Positions 7,146 through 15,416 of a stretch of 45,734 nt of DNA are shown here, in pieces. A program made the translations under genes and the position numbers. Under the pieces are notes generated by a model. It did no database searches. It had not been told where the DNA came from and worked only from the letters and a program-made list of their open reading frames with translations. Origin of the DNA: Chloroflexus sp. (lineage in GTDB: Bacteria; Chloroflexota; Anaerolineae; Anaerolineales; Villigracilaceae); the NCBI GenBank assembly GCA_020723995.1, contig DYHT01000004.1, positions 1 to 45,734 of the forward strand. The letters are read 5' to 3'. Within the stretch, counting starts at the first letter, position 1. The number at the start of each line of letters is the position of its first letter.

Positions 7146-8135
7146 ATGAGTTCCAAAATAGGCCACGTTTTTTCTGGCATCCGTCCCACCGGGCATTCCC
7201 ATCTGGGAAATTATCTGGGTGCGATCAAAAACTATGTCGCATTGCAGGATGAATACGAGTGCGTGTATTGCATCGTGGATTTGCACGCCCTGACCACCGT
7301 CGAGGATACACTCGACCTGCGCCAGAACACATACGAAATGGCGCTCGACCTGCTGGCGGCCGGCATCCGGCCCGAGGAGACCATCCTGTTCGTGCAGTCG
7401 CACGTCCCGCAGGTGACCGAACTGCACACCATTCTTTCGATGGTCACACCCATAGGCAAACTGACCGACCTGCCGACATTCAAAGAGAAAGCCCGCCAGC
7501 AGCCGCACAACGTCAACTACGGGCTGGTCGGTTACCCGGTGCTGATGGCCGCCGATATCGTCCTCTACAAAACCGACATTGTGCCGGTCGGCGTTGACCA
7601 GGCTGCGCACATCGAGTTCACCCGCGAAGTAGTTCGCTCATTCAACTATCGCTACAACACGAACGTGCTCATCGAGCCGCAGATGAAGAACACCGAAGTG
7701 CCCAAGGTGCTCGGAATTGACGGCAAAGAGAAGATGAGCAAGAGTCTGGACAATCACATAGAAATCGCCGCCATGCCTGAGGAGACCCGCCAGCGGGTGA
7801 TGATGATGGTCACCGACCCGCAGCGGGTCAAGCGCAGTGATCCGGGCAATCCGGACGTGTGCAACGTCTTCTCGCTGCACATGATTCTTACCCCGGCCGA
7901 GGATGCGGCCATGATCAACGTCGAGTGCCGCCGGGCTGGCATTGGCTGCGTGGATTGCAAGAAATTATTCGCCGGGAACCTGAACAAGGCGCTGGAACCC
8001 TTCCGCGCCAGACGCGCCGATCTGGCCCAAAACCCCACCGCCGTGTGGGATGTGCTGCATAACGGTTCCCGCCGCGCCCGCACCATTGCTGAACAGACAA
8101 TGGTAGAAGTGCGGGAGGCAGTGGGACTGCCATGA
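7146..8135 (+). CDS. trpS: tryptophanyl-tRNA synthetase
   Basis: Charges tRNA-Trp with tryptophan in the cytosol. The class I signature is TGHSHLGNYLGA (HIGH-like) near residues 14-25 and KMSKS occurs in EKMSKSLDNH near 195-204. Other family motifs include the Trp-pocket GLVGYPVLMAADIVLY and VGVDQAAHIE. At 329 aa it matches the usual length. I chose ATG 7146, preceded by TGAGG, over the in-frame GTG at 7134. It follows the palindromic repeat array and is probably monocistronic, ending before the toxin-antitoxin pair. Confidence 0.96.
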   Translation: MSSKIGHVFSGIRPTGHSHLGNYLGAIKNYVALQDEYECVYCIVDLHALTTVEDTLDLRQNTYEMALDLLAAGIRPEETILFVQSHVPQVTELHTILSMVTPIGKLTDLPTFKEKARQQPHNVNYGLVGYPVLMAADIVLYKTDIVPVGVDQAAHIEFTREVVRSFNYRYNTNVLIEPQMKNTEVPKVLGIDGKEKMSKSLDNHIEIAAMPEETRQRVMMMVTDPQRVKRSDPGNPDVCNVFSLHMILTPAEDAAMINVECRRAGIGCVDCKKLFAGNLNKALEPFRARRADLAQNPTAVWDVLHNGSRRARTIAEQTMVEVREAVGLP

Positions 8136-8170
8136 TCGGAGTCGGAAGTTAGAGCTTACAGGAGGCAAAC

Positions 8171-8371
8171 ATGACACGGGTACAGGAAATTCAAGTTGCA
8201 ATAGAATCTCTCCCTTGGGAAGAATATGTTCGCCTGCGACAGTGGTTTTCAGAGAGAGATTGGAAACAATGGGATAAGCAGATCAAGGCGGATTCAGAAG
8301 CGGGAAAGTTGGATTTTCTGATCAAGGAAGCCTTTGATGAAAAATCTAAGGGGCACTTGAAGGAACTCTAA
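8171..8371 (+). CDS. small antitoxin-like protein of a RelE/ParE-type pair
   Basis: A 66-aa protein (MTRVQEIQVAIESLPWEEYVRLRQWF and a charged C-terminal half) of a type commonly encoded directly before RelE/ParE-family toxins. A GGAGG ribosome site precedes the ATG. The stop TAA is followed immediately by the GTG of the toxin gene, a coupling typical of toxin-antitoxin pairs. It likely binds and neutralises the toxin and represses the operon. Because the partner toxin is split by a MITE, the antitoxin may now be an orphan. Confidence 0.65.
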   Translation: MTRVQEIQVAIESLPWEEYVRLRQWFSERDWKQWDKQIKADSEAGKLDFLIKEAFDEKSKGHLKEL

Positions 8372-8760
8372 GTGCATCGGACAATACGCCGTTTCCGGCA
8401 ATGTTTTGAAGATCTCCCAAGATCTGTCCAAAGGACGTAACTGCTCAGCCGAGTGTCATTCTGAGCCGCTGGTGCTCTTCCAGCGGCGAAGAATCTCTCT
8501 CAAAGCAGGCCGAGATGCTTCGCTCCGCAACGAACGCTCCGCTCAGCATGACAAGCCTGAGTAGTTACCAAAGGACAGCGAAAAAGAACTTCGAGTTGCT
8601 GAAGAAGGACCCCTTGCATCCCTCCATTCACTTCAAGAAAGTTGGGAAGTTTTGGTCAGTTCGAGTTGGAATCAGTCACAGGGCGCTTGCGGTAGAAGAT
8701 GGCGCAGACTTCATCTGGGTTTGGATTGGTACCCATGACGAATACGAACGGATGATCTAA
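8372..8760 (+). pseudogene. RelE/ParE-family toxin gene interrupted by a MITE
   Basis: The first exon-like part, GTG 8372 to 8436, encodes VHRTIRRFRQCFEDLPRSVQRT. The second part, from 8577, encodes AKKNFELLKKDPLHPSIHFKK followed by WSVRVGISHRALAV and IWVWIGTHDEYERMI, the core of a RelE/ParE toxin. Removing 132 bp plus one copy of the 8-bp duplication restores one uninterrupted frame (..VQR-TAKKN..) of about 82 residues. So the gene was intact before insertion and is now split. A downstream start could in principle still give a truncated protein, but the N-terminal helices would be lost. Confidence 0.85.
8437..8568. mobile_element. MITE with 12-bp inverted ends and 8-bp target duplication (copy B)
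   Basis: The 132-bp element begins GTAACTGCTCAG and ends CTGAGTAGTTAC (11 of 12 bases inverted-complementary). It is flanked by CAAAGGAC at 8429-8436 and again at 8569-8576, an 8-bp target-site duplication (9 bp if the adjacent C is counted). Internal TGTCATTCTGAGC and GCTCAGCATGACA arms are inverted copies of each other. There is no transposase, so it must have been moved in trans. Copy A lies at 3741-3891. Confidence 0.9.
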
Positions 8761-8778
8761 AGCGTCACGAATGCACCT

Positions 8779-9216
8779 ATGCGCGTCGTCCTTCAACATG
8801 TAACCCACGCCCGTGTCTCTGTCAACGACCAGCCCATCGCCGAAATCGGGCGTGGACTGGTCATCCTGCTCGGCATCGGTCACGCGGATGGGGAGGAGCA
8901 GGCTCGCGTCCTGGCCGAGAAGATCGCCAGACTGCGCATCTTCAAGGATAAACAAGGCAAGACCAACCTATCCATTTTGGATGTGGGCGGATCGGCCATC
9001 GTTGTCTCGCAGTTCACGCTGTACGCCGACACGCGCAAGGGACGGCGGCCCTCGTTCACCGACGCGGCCCTGCCCGAGGTCGCCGCGCCGCTCGTGGAAA
9101 AGTTCGCGGCTTTCCTCGCCGCGCAGGGCGTCCCGACCCAAACGGGGGAATTCGGCGCCCACATGCTGGTCGAAATTGACAATGACGGACCGCTGACGAT
9201 TTGGCTGGAAAGGTAG
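8779..9216 (+). CDS. dtd: D-aminoacyl-tRNA deacylase
   Basis: Hydrolyses D-amino acids (and glycine mischarged on tRNA-Ala) from tRNA, a cytosolic proofreading role. Full length at 145 aa. Diagnostic motifs are [17 protein letters not shown] around residues 77-93 and the cross-subunit NDGPLT near 136-141, containing the Gly-cisPro-type active-site loop sequence GPLT. The start ATG lacks a clear Shine-Dalgarno. It follows the disrupted toxin and precedes a promoter for the nucleotidyltransferase pair. Confidence 0.95.
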   Translation: MRVVLQHVTHARVSVNDQPIAEIGRGLVILLGIGHADGEEQARVLAEKIARLRIFKDKQGKTNLSILDVGGSAIVVSQFTLYADTRKGRRPSFTDAALPEVAAPLVEKFAAFLAAQGVPTQTGEFGAHMLVEIDNDGPLTIWLER

Positions 9217-9243
9217 CGCAATCATCCGCTTTGCTCTCCATGC

Positions 9244-9249
9244 TATAAT
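9244..9249 (+). promoter_or_regulatory. -10 box giving a leaderless start
   Basis: TATAAT at 9244-9249 is followed by six bases and then the ATG at 9256. Transcription would start at or next to the start codon. No good -35 is visible and there is no Shine-Dalgarno. Confidence 0.55.
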
Positions 9250-9255
9250 CACACT

Positions 9256-9471
9256 ATGGTTGACACCAGAATGAAAGCCTATCGCCAGCGTTGGCAGGTA
9301 GTTGAAGAAATGGAACGGCAGGAACAACGCGCGGCTTCGATTGCTACGCGCTGGCAGCAGCTGAATGCCATCCTGCGGCTGTCCATTGGCCTGGGGTTAA
9401 AGCTGGATCAAGAGGATAAGGAAGACAAGGCTGTCCATCAGCGTTGGGCCAGGCTGAAAGGAACAAAGTGA
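9256..9471 (+). CDS. small charged protein, partner of the following nucleotidyltransferase
   Basis: A 71-aa helical, charged protein (AYRQRWQVVEEMERQEQRAAS) that I do not recognise as a named family. Its stop overlaps the GTG start of the nucleotidyltransferase gene (GTGA), a strong sign of translational coupling. The small-gene/NTase arrangement resembles toxin-antitoxin or abortive-infection pairs, where the small protein is the partner. The gene appears to be expressed from a leaderless promoter. Confidence 0.6.
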   Translation: MVDTRMKAYRQRWQVVEEMERQEQRAASIATRWQQLNAILRLSIGLGLKLDQEDKEDKAVHQRWARLKGTK

Positions 9472-10052
9472 CTTCACCGGAAGGCTTCGCGCCGCTTTTG
9501 GCGCCTCTGGCGGCCTTGCAGCGTTTGCTTTCCCGCTTTGGGGATCGCGGCGTGATTATTGGGGGAATTGCGGTCAGTCTGTTAGGCAAACCACGCCTGA
9601 CGGCTGACCTGGATGCAATGTTCCTCCTGTCAGTTGATGATATTCCACGTTTGATCAAAATGGCCAAATTCGGAGGGATCGTGCCTCGAATCGGAGCCGT
9701 AGAGGAATTTGCCCGAAAGAACCGGGTTGTGCTGCTACGACATCAGGAAAGCGGCACGCACATTGACATTTCACTCGGCATGTTACCTTTTGAAGAAGAG
9801 GCTGTCGAGCGCAGCGTGATGGTTCAAGCAGGCACCCTATCTGTGCGCCTGCCGACACCGGAAGACTTGATCATTCTGAAAGCAGTGGCCAATCGGCCAA
9901 GAGATTTGCTGGATATTCAAACGATCATCGAAAGTCATCCTGACCTGGATCGCAAGCGGGTTGAATCTTGGGTAAGGCAATTTGCAAGCGCGCTCGAGAT
10001 GCCAGAACTTTGGACGGATATAGCAGATTTGCTCACCGAAAATAGCCAATAA
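9468..10052 (+). CDS. nucleotidyltransferase-fold protein (AbiEii/MNT-like)
   Basis: A 194-aa protein with the nucleotidyltransferase fold: GVIIGGIAVSLLGKPRLTADLDAM contains the GG and the DxD-type motif (TADLDA), followed by a later Asp in HIDISLGMLPF. The C-terminal part (LPTPEDLIILKAVANRPRDLLDI) is typical of AbiEii/DUF6036-like NTases. I chose GTG 9468, overlapping the upstream stop, over the in-frame site at 9444. Such NTases act as toxins or modify tRNA or partner proteins in toxin-antitoxin and phage-defence pairs; the target here is unknown. Confidence 0.7.
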   Translation: MTSPEGFAPLLAPLAALQRLLSRFGDRGVIIGGIAVSLLGKPRLTADLDAMFLLSVDDIPRLIKMAKFGGIVPRIGAVEEFARKNRVVLLRHQESGTHIDISLGMLPFEEEAVERSVMVQAGTLSVRLPTPEDLIILKAVANRPRDLLDIQTIIESHPDLDRKRVESWVRQFASALEMPELWTDIADLLTENSQ

Positions 10053-10055
10053 TAG

Positions 10056-10279
10056 AGCAAGCGGCTGAGGACGCTATACCATCTCGAAAATGCCAAAATC
10101 TACGCCGTGGGCGACGACCTACTCGACCAGATATTCGATTTCATGGTGCGCGATTTCTCGCGCCACGCACTGAACATCTACAGCAAGCCGAGCAGCACCC
10201 CGCAGCAGATGGACTACTGCCTGCGCATGATGCGCAAGCCGGCGGCCGACGCGGCCCGCTTCGGGCGCGTGTGGAGTGA
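10056..10279 (+). pseudogene. acyl-CoA dehydrogenase C-terminal fragment
   Basis: Bases from just after the NTase stop to about 10279 encode ENAKIYAVGDDLLDQIFDFM and NIYSKPSSTPQQMDYCLRMM, which I read as the C-terminal helices of an acyl-CoA dehydrogenase-like protein. No start or upstream domain exists; an in-frame TAG precedes it at 10053. The fragment runs into the 5'-truncated nucleotidyltransferase at the TGA at 10277. It appears to be debris from a deletion or rearrangement. Confidence 0.5.
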
Positions 10280-10786
10280 AAAATTGATTATGTTCTGGTT
10301 GGGGGAATTGCTCTTTTGCATTATGTTGAAGGGCGAAATACACAGGATTTGGATTTGCTCATGGCGCTATCCTCATTGGAAAAATTGCCTGAGCTCAAGG
10401 TTTCCAGCCAAGATATGTATTTTGTTCGGGCAAATTACAATGAACTGCAAATTGACATTCTCCTGACGCAAAACCCCCTGTTCAAGAAAGTACATAGCAA
10501 CTATTCGAAGGTAGAGCGATTTCTTGATCGCAATATTCCATTAGCGACCGTAGAAGGTCTGTTATTGCTGAAACTTTATGCCTTACCATCCCTGTACAGG
10601 CAGGGTAATTTTGCCAGAGTGGGCATTTACGAAAATGACATTGCCACATTGCTGGATGACTATCAACCTGATTTACGTCCGTTATTGAGCGAACTATTCA
10701 ACTATGTGAGTGAAAGTGACTTAGCTGAGATACAGAACATTGTTACAGATATACAAAAACGCATTCAGCGATTCAAGCAAAAATGA
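10280..10786 (+). pseudogene. 5'-truncated nucleotidyltransferase
   Basis: From 10280 the frame reads KIDYVLVGGIALLHYVEGRNTQDLDLLM, the GG...DLD signature of an NTase of the AbiEii/DUF6036 group. It continues through ELQIDILLTQNPLF (third Asp) to a helical C-terminus (168 codons in all). An in-frame stop immediately precedes it, and the usual 15-25 N-terminal residues and a start codon are missing. The only possible starts (TTG 10316 and later) would remove the GG motif. It is AT-richer than its neighbours, suggesting recent transfer. Probably inactive. Confidence 0.65.
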
Positions 10787-10857
10787 ATCTAGGAAACTAC
10801 CCATTCGCCGCTTGCCGTGGTGGGCATAAAGGCGAAGAATTCGCCACTTTGGTTAAT

Positions 10858-11988
10858 TTACCCTACCGCCCTTAATTCGCGCCCCATATCGCTCAAACAG
10901 GCCGCACCCTTTTCCGTAATCACCACGTTATCCTCAATCCGCACACCGTTGCGGCCCGGCAGATAGATGCCCGGCTCGACCGTAAACGCCATGCCTGGTT
11001 CGAGCAATAGCTCGTTATCGCCGCGCATGTATGGCTCTTCGTGGCCTTCTATGCCGATGCCGTGACCGGTGCGATGGGTGAAATGGAGGCCGTAGCCGGC
11101 CTGCTCGATGACGGCGCGGGCGGCTTTATCCACGCTCCCGCACGGCACGCCGGGACTGGCTGCCGCCCGCCCGGCGGCGTTGGCTGCCTGTACAATCTGA
11201 TGGATTTTGTGGTACTCGGCCTCCACTTCCCCCACCGCGAAAGTGCGCGTCAGGTCAGAGACGTAGCCGTCCACTGTTGCGCCCCAATCAATGACCAGCA
11301 AATCGCCGGGCTGGAGTTTGCGCTCGGATGGCGCGGCGTGCGGATTGGCCGAGTTCGGTCCGCTGGAGACGATCGGCGAAAATGGCATTTCGGGCTGCGA
11401 GCCGCTGCGCAATAATTGGACGGTCAACTCGGCGGCCAGTTCTTTTTCGCTCATGCCAATTTTGATCAGCACAAGGGTGTTTTCCAATGCTTTTTGCGCC
11501 ACATGCACCGCACGGCGCATGGCGGCGATTTCTTCGGCGTCTTTGCGGATACGCAGCGACGATACCAGCGCGCTGGCATCTGGAAATTTAGCCTCGGGCG
11601 CGCCAGCCTGGAGATGATGAAACTCCAACAGGCGCAAGGCGCGTGGCTCGACGCCGATGCGCTTGCCGTCCAGTCCCAACGACTGCACCGCCTGGCGGAA
11701 AACACCCTCCCATTCAGCGGGGTTTTCGGGATATGGGAAAGTCTGCACTTGATATGGCAATCCGATCACCTTGAGCATTTCCAGCGCCGGCAGCACGATG
11801 ACCGGCGGCGCGTCAGCGGTGAAAATGGCAACCACAGGACGTTCGCTGAGATGGAAGCGCAGGCCGGTGAGATAGGTCAGGGAGGGGCTGGGGTTTAGTG
11901 CAACGGCGGACAGGCCCGAGGCTTCGCCCTGAGGCTCAACCCGCAGGGTGCGGAGCGCAGCGGAAAGTTTGGCAAGACGAGTAGTCAT
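10858..11988 (-). CDS. Xaa-Pro aminopeptidase-like M24 metallopeptidase
   Basis: Removes N-terminal residues before proline from peptides in the cytosol. The 376-aa protein has a creatinase-like N-terminal domain (1-150) and an M24 pita-bread domain. All five dinuclear metal ligands can be placed: D234 (VIDWGA), D245 (VSDLTRTF), H309 (RTGHGIG), E338 (VEPG) and E352 (RIEDN). The length fits the family. A GGGA lies ahead of the ATG. It stands alone on the minus strand, between the truncated NTase and the SDR gene. Confidence 0.92.
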   Translation of the reverse strand: MTTRLAKLSAALRTLRVEPQGEASGLSAVALNPSPSLTYLTGLRFHLSERPVVAIFTADAPPVIVLPALEMLKVIGLPYQVQTFPYPENPAEWEGVFRQAVQSLGLDGKRIGVEPRALRLLEFHHLQAGAPEAKFPDASALVSSLRIRKDAEEIAAMRRAVHVAQKALENTLVLIKIGMSEKELAAELTVQLLRSGSQPEMPFSPIVSSGPNSANPHAAPSERKLQPGDLLVIDWGATVDGYVSDLTRTFAVGEVEAEYHKIHQIVQAANAAGRAAASPGVPCGSVDKAARAVIEQAGYGLHFTHRTGHGIGIEGHEEPYMRGDNELLLEPGMAFTVEPGIYLPGRNGVRIEDNVVITEKGAACLSDMGRELRAVG

Positions 11989-12000
11989 GGGGTGTCCCTT

Positions 12001-12070
12001 TTAGCCTCGAATTTCACGAATTGACACGAATTTTTATCCTTTTTCCCCTTCGTGCTCTTCGTGTACTTCG
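12001..12070. repeat. intergenic CACGAA/TTCGTG repeat reaching into the SDR 3' end
   Basis: Repeated TTCGTG/CACGAA units between the M24 and SDR genes. The minus-strand SDR reads through part of it, ending HHEVHEEHEGEKG, a peptide that is the translation of the repeat and not a conserved SDR terminus. Confidence 0.7.
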
Positions 12071-12885
12071 TGGTGGAATCTTTTCACAAACGCCACCTTC
12101 AAAACCCAATCCACCAGGCCGGGGAAGAGAGTGTCAAATCCGATAATGATGCGGTAATAGCCGGGAATAATCAAAGTCCGGCGCGGACGTTTCGCCAGGC
12201 CGACGACGCGCCGGGCGACGTAGGCGGAGGTCATCGAAAGCCATTGGGGAAGTTTGAGACTGGTCTGGATGGCGTTGCTGCCTGAATGCTGGCCGAACTC
12301 GGTGGCCGCTGGGCCGGGGTAGATGCCGGAGACTTTGATTCCAAACGGCGCAACTTCGCGGCGCAGCGCCTCGGTGAAGCCGCGCACGCCGTACTTGGTG
12401 GCGGCATAGATGCTGTAGAGCGGCGCGGCGATCAGACCGGCGACCGATGACATGTTGATGATGTGACCGGAGTGATGGGCGATCATGTGCGGTAACACAG
12501 CCCGCGTCACCTGGATCACGCCGCGCAGGTTGACCTCAATCTGAGTATCAATATCGCGCAGGGGGTCGAGTTTTTCCAGCCAGTCGAGGCGGCCAAAGCC
12601 GGCGTTGTTGAAGAGAATATCAATACGGCCATGGGTTTCCAGAATGGTATGGATGGCCTCTTCAATTTGGAATTGCTCGCTCACATCCAGCGGGATGGCA
12701 GAAGCCTCGCCGCCCTCGGCCTGGATTTTATCTGCCAGCGCCTGCAAGCGATCCATGCGCCGGGCAGCCAGGACGACCGTCGCGCCTTCTTTGGCGAATA
12801 AAAGCGCCGCGTCTTCCCCGAAGCCGGAGGAGGCACCGGTAATTAGTACGATCTTGTTTTTGAGAATGGTTGTCATATTACTCAT
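12034..12885 (-). CDS. short-chain dehydrogenase/reductase
   Basis: A classical NAD(P)-dependent SDR (283 aa). It has the cofactor motif TGASSGFG, NNAGFG, the catalytic Ser in INMSSVAG and YAATK containing Tyr and Lys. The C-terminal helix KRPRRTLIIPGYYR suggests the DltE/YqjQ-like membrane-associated subgroup; the substrate is not readable. I chose ATG 12885, which overlaps the lon stop by eight bases and lies after GAGG, over ATG 12876; the longer upstream frame is out of register with any start signal. The extreme C-terminus is repeat-derived. Likely co-transcribed with lon. Confidence 0.88.
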   Translation of the reverse strand: MSNMTTILKNKIVLITGASSGFGEDAALLFAKEGATVVLAARRMDRLQALADKIQAEGGEASAIPLDVSEQFQIEEAIHTILETHGRIDILFNNAGFGRLDWLEKLDPLRDIDTQIEVNLRGVIQVTRAVLPHMIAHHSGHIINMSSVAGLIAAPLYSIYAATKYGVRGFTEALRREVAPFGIKVSGIYPGPAATEFGQHSGSNAIQTSLKLPQWLSMTSAYVARRVVGLAKRPRRTLIIPGYYRIIIGFDTLFPGLVDWVLKVAFVKRFHHEVHEEHEGEKG

Positions 12886-15367
12886 TGACATCTTCCTCAC
12901 CGTTTGACTCGTCCTGTCTCCGCCGCGGGCGCGGCGGTTCCGCCACCAGCTCCGGCGCGATGGCAATTCCGACGACTTCGTCCATGTGTTTGACCGGCAG
13001 GATTTTTAAATCATCGCGGGCGCGCTTGGGAATGTCCACCAAATCCTTGAGGTTGCGCTCCGGGATGATGACGGTTTTCAATCCGGCGCGGTGAGCCGCC
13101 ATCACCTTCTCACGCACGCCGCCGACAGGCAGCACGCGCCCACGCAGGGTAATTTCGCCGGTCATGGCAACCTCTTTGTAAACCGGGCGGCCGGTGAAAG
13201 CCGAGATCAGCGCCGAGCAGAGCGTAATGCCCGCGCTGGGGCCGTCTTTGGGAATCGCGCCTTCGGGCAGGTGCATGTGAATATCCAGGCGCTCGAACAC
13301 GTCCGGGTCGATGCCGAGTATGGTGGCGCGCGATCTGAGATAGGTCAGCGCGGCCTGGCCCGATTCCTGCATTACATCCCCGATCTGACCAGTCATTTGC
13401 AAGTTGCCTTTGCCATCCAGGATGGCGACCTCGACGAACATAATTTCGCCGCCGTTTTCCGTCCAGGCCAGGCCGGCCGCTACGCCGACTTCGTTCTGGC
13501 GCTCGGTCTCGGTCTCGAAAAACTGGGGGGGGCCGAGGAATTTCTCGATCACCGCCGCGGTAATCTGCTCTGGATATTTCTTGCCCTCCGCCTTCCAGCG
13601 CGCCACTTTGCGGCAGACGCGGCCAATCTCGCGCTCCAAATTACGCACACCGGCCTCATAGGTGTATTCGCGGATGATGCGTTGCAGCGCCTGTGGATCG
13701 AAATTCAAACCGACTTCTTCCAGCCCATTCTCTTCCAATTGGCGCGGTATCAGGAAACGGTTGGCAATGATGGCTTTCTCTTCCTCGATATAACCAGGAA
13801 ACTCAATGACTTCCAGCCGGTCGAGCAAGGCGGGCGGAATCGGGCCGAGCGTGTTGGCGGTGGTGACGAACATAACCTTTGAAAGGTCAAAATCCAAATC
13901 CAGGTAATGGTCGGAGAAAGCGTGATTCTGCTCCGGGTCGAGCACTTCGAGCAGCGCGGCAGCCGGATCGCCGCGGAAATCCGAGCCGAGCTTGTCAATC
14001 TCATCCAGCATGAAAAGCGGATTGGCCGAGGCGGCGCGGCGCATGGTCTGGATGATACGCCCGGGCAGCGCGCCGATATACGTGCGGCGGTGGCCGCGGA
14101 TTTCAGCCTCATCCCGCACGCCGCCCAGCGAAAGGCGCACGAACTTGCGTCCCAAAGCCTCGGAGATGGAACGCCCCAGCGAGGTTTTGCCCGTGCCGGG
14201 CGGCCCGACGAAACACAGGATGGGCTGGCGTTCCTTCTTCGGCTTTAGCGAACGCACGGCGATGTATTCCAAAATGCGTTCTTTCGCCTTCTTCAGCCCG
14301 TAATGGTCGCGCTCCAAAATTCTGGCCGCGTGCTTCACATCCAGGTTGTCCTCGGTCAGCGTTGACCAGGGTAGGTCGAGAATCCAGTCAATATAACTGC
14401 GGATGATACCGACTTCGGGCGCCATGGGCGGCATTTGATTGAGCCGCTCGATTTCCTTCAGCGCCGTGACCCTGGCCTGCTCAGGCAGATGGGCCTGCTC
14501 AATTTTCTGGCGCAATTCATTGACATCCCGTGTCCAGATATCACCCTCGCCCAGTTCGGTCTGGATGGCCTTCATTTGTTCGCGCAGGTAGAACTCGCGC
14601 TGGCTTTTATCCACCTCGTTTTGGACGCGGCTGTGGATTTCGTCCTCAAGTTCCAACACATCCACTTCCTCGGCCAGCAGTTTGTTTATGTGCTTTAGCC
14701 GCTCGTGCGGGTCGGTCATCTGCAACAGGGCCTGCCGCTCTTCAAAGTTAAAAGAGACGGCCGTGGCAATCATGTCGGATAACCAGCCAGGCTCGGCGAT
14801 GTTCAAGGCAAAGAGATGCGCCTCCTCAGGAATGGAACGGTCGAGCTGGATGCAACGGTCGAACAGGTCCAGCACCGAGCGCATCAGCGCCTGGGTCTGC
14901 CGGTCGGCTTTGGTCAACGCGACGATGACCCGGGCGCGCACCTTGATGACCGGTTCCAGGCGGGTAAATTCCAGGATCTCGACCCGGCGGCGTCCCTGCA
15001 CCAGGGCCGAACTGGAACCATCCGGCATACTGAGCAGCCGCCCGACGGCAATTTCCACGCCGATGGGCAGGAAATCCTTTGGGCCAGGCTCCTCGATCTC
15101 CGGATTGCGCTGGGTCAGGCCGATGACGGTGCGGGTGCGCGAGTGCGCTTCCTGGATAGCCAGCATGGAGGCCTGGCGGGCCACAAAGACCGGCGTGACC
15201 ATGTGCGGAAAGATGACCATGTCGCGCAGCGGCAGGACGAGCGCTTCGATAACCCCGTCCTCATCCGGCGTCAGGTTGGGGACACGGTAAAGCTCATCTG
15301 TGCGTTGTGAAAGCGCCAGGTTGAAGGCTTCTTCTTCGTCCTGCAAAGACCAATCGTTTTGGTTCAT
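12878..15367 (-). CDS. lon: ATP-dependent protease La (LonA type)
   Basis: A cytosolic AAA+ serine protease that degrades misfolded and regulatory proteins. Of 829 residues, about 40-235 form the LON substrate-binding domain, then a coiled helical region follows. The AAA+ module has Walker A GPPGTGKT at 388-395 and Walker B LFMLDEIDKL at 451-460. The protease domain has catalytic S711 in DGPSAG and K754 in VREKV. The C-terminal tail after about 815 is acidic and variable. All catalytic residues are present. The SDR gene downstream overlaps its stop. Confidence 0.98.
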   Translation of the reverse strand: MNQNDWSLQDEEEAFNLALSQRTDELYRVPNLTPDEDGVIEALVLPLRDMVIFPHMVTPVFVARQASMLAIQEAHSRTRTVIGLTQRNPEIEEPGPKDFLPIGVEIAVGRLLSMPDGSSSALVQGRRRVEILEFTRLEPVIKVRARVIVALTKADRQTQALMRSVLDLFDRCIQLDRSIPEEAHLFALNIAEPGWLSDMIATAVSFNFEERQALLQMTDPHERLKHINKLLAEEVDVLELEDEIHSRVQNEVDKSQREFYLREQMKAIQTELGEGDIWTRDVNELRQKIEQAHLPEQARVTALKEIERLNQMPPMAPEVGIIRSYIDWILDLPWSTLTEDNLDVKHAARILERDHYGLKKAKERILEYIAVRSLKPKKERQPILCFVGPPGTGKTSLGRSISEALGRKFVRLSLGGVRDEAEIRGHRRTYIGALPGRIIQTMRRAASANPLFMLDEIDKLGSDFRGDPAAALLEVLDPEQNHAFSDHYLDLDFDLSKVMFVTTANTLGPIPPALLDRLEVIEFPGYIEEEKAIIANRFLIPRQLEENGLEEVGLNFDPQALQRIIREYTYEAGVRNLEREIGRVCRKVARWKAEGKKYPEQITAAVIEKFLGPPQFFETETERQNEVGVAAGLAWTENGGEIMFVEVAILDGKGNLQMTGQIGDVMQESGQAALTYLRSRATILGIDPDVFERLDIHMHLPEGAIPKDGPSAGITLCSALISAFTGRPVYKEVAMTGEITLRGRVLPVGGVREKVMAAHRAGLKTVIIPERNLKDLVDIPKRARDDLKILPVKHMDEVVGIAIAPELVAEPPRPRRRQDESNGEEDVNE

Positions 15368-15370
15368 GAT

Positions 15371-15416
15371 TTACCTCGAAGTTTGAACGTTCGAATGTTC
15401 AAACGTTTGAACGTTT
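15371..15416. repeat. TTTGAACGTT/AACGTTCAAA intergenic palindrome cluster
   Basis: A run of overlapping inverted copies of GTTTGAACGTT between lon and folC. It overlaps the last codons of folC, whose protein ends AWQKRSNV within the repeat. Confidence 0.6.
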
